From positions 245,265,218-245,329,217 of the forward strand of contig NC_081406.1 of the NCBI RefSeq assembly GCF_030272615.1: DNA of 64,000 bases, read 5' to 3'. The stretch is from Cryptomeria japonica (Eukaryota; Streptophyta; Pinopsida; Cupressales; Cupressaceae). Below, in pieces: positions 60,623 to 64,000 of the stretch. The notes beneath the pieces were generated by a model. It did not search any database. It saw only the letters and a program-made list of their open reading frames with translations, and was not told the DNA's origin. Numbering within the stretch: position 1 is the stretch's first letter; the number at the start of each line of letters is the position of its first letter. The position numbers were made by a program, and so were the translations under genes.

Positions 60623-63320
60623 TGTAATGCCTACCAAAATACCCTAGAGAAATATAAGCATCTAACATGCAAAAAGAGAAGTATTTTTTAAATGCTCTAA
60701 TGAAACACATGCAAGTCAAGTAAATAAATAACATTTATTCTAACATCATCTAATCATACACATAATCAAATCTAACATGATCATAAGAACATAAGTACGC
60801 AAGTGAAAACAAATAACATCACATAGATCATCATTCCCTGGGTTATCTCAACACCATTACTTAACTTAAGAATATAATGACATCATATAACTCAATCATA
60901 CCCTTCCTACAATAATCCTATAATCATATCATCTAAGATCGTAGATACGCATAGTACAAATCCAAATAGTAACATATATTCCATTATGAGCTCAACTTCC
61001 AACTACATGAATAATAAATATCCAAGATACATCATATGTCCAAAACCGATTGCCACCACATCTTTAACTACAAGAATAACAATCACAACTTACTAAATCA
61101 ATTCGCAATTACAAATGATTACAATATTTTCTTACATCAAGAGACATAGTCTTGAATCTATAAGTATGACTATCTCATAATACATGATAGATTAATGTCT
61201 AACCAATCTCATGAAAAAATATAATATTCTACTCCAAGAATCCAATCATGAACTGAAGAGATAGAGAGTCCACATCCACACATACAAGCATCCAACAAAG
61301 AGAATATCCCAATAGAATAAGGCATCAAACCACCCGACCATGTGGAACCAATAAGGAACCACCCCCCATGCTTCAGAGAATGACAAAAGGTCCCACACAC
61401 ACTCTAGACCTAGGCTGACACCTAACAACCAAAGGACACAACAAAACAACCACCTCAACTAAAAATCAACCACATAAACAATAATCTAGATAAAAACACA
61501 AGGCTAAATCAAAAGCATAAAATTCTCAAAGGCTATCCAACATTTAATGGCATAAGGAATAAGGACACATGTTGGGAAGAGTGGCATAACATTCTACCCT
61601 CACAAAGAAGGGAGAACCATGGATCTCTACCCAAGCACCCCTGATAGACATGTGGAATCATCTCTACCTATGTGAGAATCGAGGGAGTTTAGTTTTCCAT
61701 CTCCATGGCCTTCCCAAGCTTATCCCAATTCTCCACTCAAGGGCTATGAGATGGAGCACCAAAACCAATTTATTATCTTGTTTAGATGATCCCCAAACAC
61801 CCAGCCCATCTAGTTAATTATTAAGGTTATACTTATTTAAGCAAGAAAAATTTCAATGAGATATTGGTAGTCTATACCCACAAGCATCCTTACAATGAAC
61901 CTCTTGGTGGCCTATTCGTACGTGACCCCAACCAACTCATGAAAGCCCAGTCCTCCTAACCATGCTCCAAGACCTTAGGGTAAACAACAACACAATATCA
62001 ACAAGGCTCTAGCAATACCATATAGCATCCAAACAAGGATCCATATAACCAAATCTAAAACAAAAGACCACAATTCCATAATACATACTTCATAATGCAA
62101 CCAAGAGCGTCATAAAAAAAATTATATCAAAGCAAGGCATTATCCATATTGCTTAAACCATAAAGATGCACAAATATACATAGCAAGGAAAAACCATCTT
62201 TCTCAATCATAAATAATATCACTGATCATGAAAATCAACTCTTGAAATCATAGGCAATCCAAAAAATAGCCTCTCGTGAAAAGCACTGATTAAGAAAAAT
62301 TGACTGAGAAAGCCAAAAACGCCAGAAAACCAGAAAATAAGAAAGTTTGGCATATTCACCGAACTATTAGCACATATCTAACTTCTTGTAGCACATACAA
62401 AACCTCGTGTAGAGCATATAGAATCTCCTATAACACATACAAGATCTCATGTAGCGCATACAAGATATCCTTTAGCGCATATACTTTCTCTTGTAATGCA
62501 TATATAGTTTCTCATGTAGCGCACATACAACACAGTAGCATATATGATAGAGATGAAAATATGACTCAAAACATAAATAAAATTTACGATAACATCCAAA
62601 TAATAAAGTTTATAGGTAAATGATGTCCCAACCAAACAAACTCAGGTGCTAAGCATACCAATTACAAAAGAAATAATACAAATGATAATGTGGTCAAGCT
62701 AAGAAAATTAACTTGCGCTTATCAAAACAACATAGAATAACTCCCAACAATACACGAAGAAAGGGAACAAACACAAGAGATTTAATAGGAGAATTCTCAA
62801 AAACACTAAGACCCCAAAATCACTAGACGGTAACACAGATACTTTCAACTATCATTTTTGGATCTACCTAGCATTATAGAACGAAATCCATTCACAAAAA
62901 AACACAAAAATAAAACCCAAGCCCTCATAAAATTTAAAACTCTAGGAATATAATAAATTAAAAATCATATTTATTTCTCTCACGGCCAACCCAATTTCTT
63001 CCCACAAACACGGACAAAACACTTTTCCAAATCAAAATGCAAGGGATTAAATCTCCAACCTAGTAGAATAGAAGCAATGGACAAAGAATTTGAAGAAGCA
63101 CAATTCTACAATGGAGCTAAAAAAATCCAAGCCAACCTCCAATTCAAATTTGAAAATCCAAAATCTTCAAACATTAGAAATTATTTTTCAGCAAGTGAAA
63201 CCCCCACAAATACTTAGAAATATCTATCAATAAAAATTAATCCAAAAACCATACAATCTCCTAGCCAATGAAAAATAATCAAGAATATAATTAACTATAC
63301 CAACCATCACAAAAATTGAA
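60623..63320 (-). repeat. Chromovirus right LTR (to where similarity stops)
   Basis: Starts TGTAATGCCTACC. It matches the three left-LTR pieces in order and without interruption, so it shows the ancestral empty sites: AACTTCCAACTAC at about 61005-61017 for the Tat-like insertion and CATTATCCATATTGC at about 62139-62153 for the Copia insertion. Similarity to the left LTR is lost at about 63320. Confidence 0.85.
62385..62545 (-). repeat. GTAGCGCATA tandem array, right LTR copy
   Basis: The counterpart of 53868-54010, with units such as TGTAGCGCATACAAGAT. Unit boundaries and spacing differ slightly from the left copy, as expected for an array that has drifted since insertion. Confidence 0.7.
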
Positions 63321-64000
63321 GCTCATTTATTTGTGCATAGCACTATCATCTTGTATGAATCACAAATAAATAGTTCCCAAAAAGGTGAAAACCCCAACTT
63401 AATAATGCACCTAACTTGCAAGACCATAAATGAAAGAGCATCAAAAAATACTATACAAAGAAATATAAATAAATTGACTAAATAAAAAGCTTTGCATTAT
63501 TCAAATTAATAATAATTTGAATCTAAAAATAATAAGTAACTTGCAAACCTCCATTTATTTTAATGCCTTCAACATACCTAAGAGGCTATGGAAGGAGAAA
63601 GAGAGTAAGAAAGCTAGAGAAAGTTTTGTGATGATCTTTTAGTAAGCTATAACATGCTATAAAGATTTGTGTGTGAGCTTAAGATTACAAGAGAGTCTAG
63701 AGAGATTAGTCAAAATGAAAGTAAAATTTAATAAATGGTAAGAGGAGGGAAAAATAAGTTGTTGACAAGTTGTTCCAAGTCATTCGGAGTTGTTTCCACT
63801 AACCTAGGAAGGTGACAAGTGGAAAACAATTAGAAATGGCCTTCAAATAGTAAATTATCGATGGATGTTAGTGCTACGTGTGGATGTCCACACTAAGTTC
63901 TAGTGTCTAAATAGTTTTGTAGTGGTGAAAATTTAGGGTTTCCACCACTAAGAGGATGAAAACCACTAATTTTTACTTGGGGAGAATTATGTTAGGGAAA
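63321..64000. other. Unassigned sequence at window end
   Basis: No similarity to the left chromovirus LTR, and no gene recognised. It may be a further inserted element whose other end lies beyond the window, or flanking DNA. AT-rich, with no open frame worth naming. Confidence 0.3.

Larger units (their letters stand above)
28227..63320 (-). mobile_element. Tekay-like chromovirus (Ty3/Gypsy), outermost of a nested stack
   Basis: A minus-strand Gypsy fossil that houses two other elements in its left LTR. Left LTR pieces are 28227-28615, 46834-47973 and 53631-55805 (about 3.7 kb in sum). The polypurine tract complement is at 55806-55821, the coding region at about 55850-60458, the primer-binding site at 60607-60621, and the right LTR starts at 60623. 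LTRs read TGTAATGCC on the + strand and end CACTACA. Domain order is gag, protease, RT, RNase H, integrase, with a chromodomain-like tail (HDVFHVSILRPY, THVLDW), which fits the Tekay/Del lineage. Many breaks. Similarity to the left LTR stops at about 63320, so the right end is not seen whole. Sampled LTR differences of about 6% suggest an old insertion. Confidence 0.8.

Overview
This window looks like nuclear DNA of a conifer, probably in the cypress/yew group (Cupressales). It is AT-rich and full of large nested LTR retrotransposons, and it carries one recognisable intact host gene spread over about 10 kb by long introns. That gene (16193-26156, + strand) is a five-exon pinoresinol-lariciresinol reductase (PLR). 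Its predicted protein of 311 residues closely resembles, from memory, the Thuja/Taxus PLRs of lignan biosynthesis. The organism call rests on that resemblance and on the style of the genome; I could not search a database.

Layout. 1-1300: unassigned sequence plus a minus-strand remnant of a plant aspartic proteinase (phytepsin) C-terminus. 1300-5840: a minus-strand Ty3/Gypsy remnant (gag, zinc knuckle, protease start and primer-binding site; probable LTR to its right). 5842-12742: a + strand Ty1/Copia element with both LTRs, old and heavily broken. 12743-16192: PLR upstream region, with a ~640 bp hAT-like non-autonomous DNA transposon flanked by 8-bp repeats, an imperfect direct duplication and candidate promoter motifs. 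16193-26156: PLR, whose introns hold several inverted-repeat elements, a short non-LTR retroposon with 14-bp target duplications, a (TC)27 microsatellite, a 72-bp exact tandem duplication and LTR-like fragments. 26157-28226: AT-rich, nothing recognised.

28227 to the window end is a nested stack. The outermost element is a minus-strand Tekay-like chromovirus with very long LTRs (~3.7 kb). Its left LTR was hit twice: by a + strand Tat-like Ty3/Gypsy element (28616-46828, target duplication CTTCC) and by a minus-strand Copia element (47974-53625, target duplication TATCC). The Tat-like element was itself hit by a + strand Copia element (32301-40004). The chromovirus right LTR (from 60623) still holds both uninterrupted target sites, so the insertions can be read directly. 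Insertion order: chromovirus first; then the Tat-like element and the minus-strand Copia (relative order unknown); the inner Copia after the Tat-like element. All these elements are fossils with several to many breaks; the inner Copia at 32301-40004 looks the youngest.

I found no tRNA, rRNA, CRISPR or bacterial-type features, and nothing I would call a wholly new biological system. The most useful observations are the complete PLR gene model, the datable insertion stack with its built-in empty sites, an RNase H domain upstream of reverse transcriptase in the Tat-like element, and a set of small inverted-repeat elements in and around PLR.
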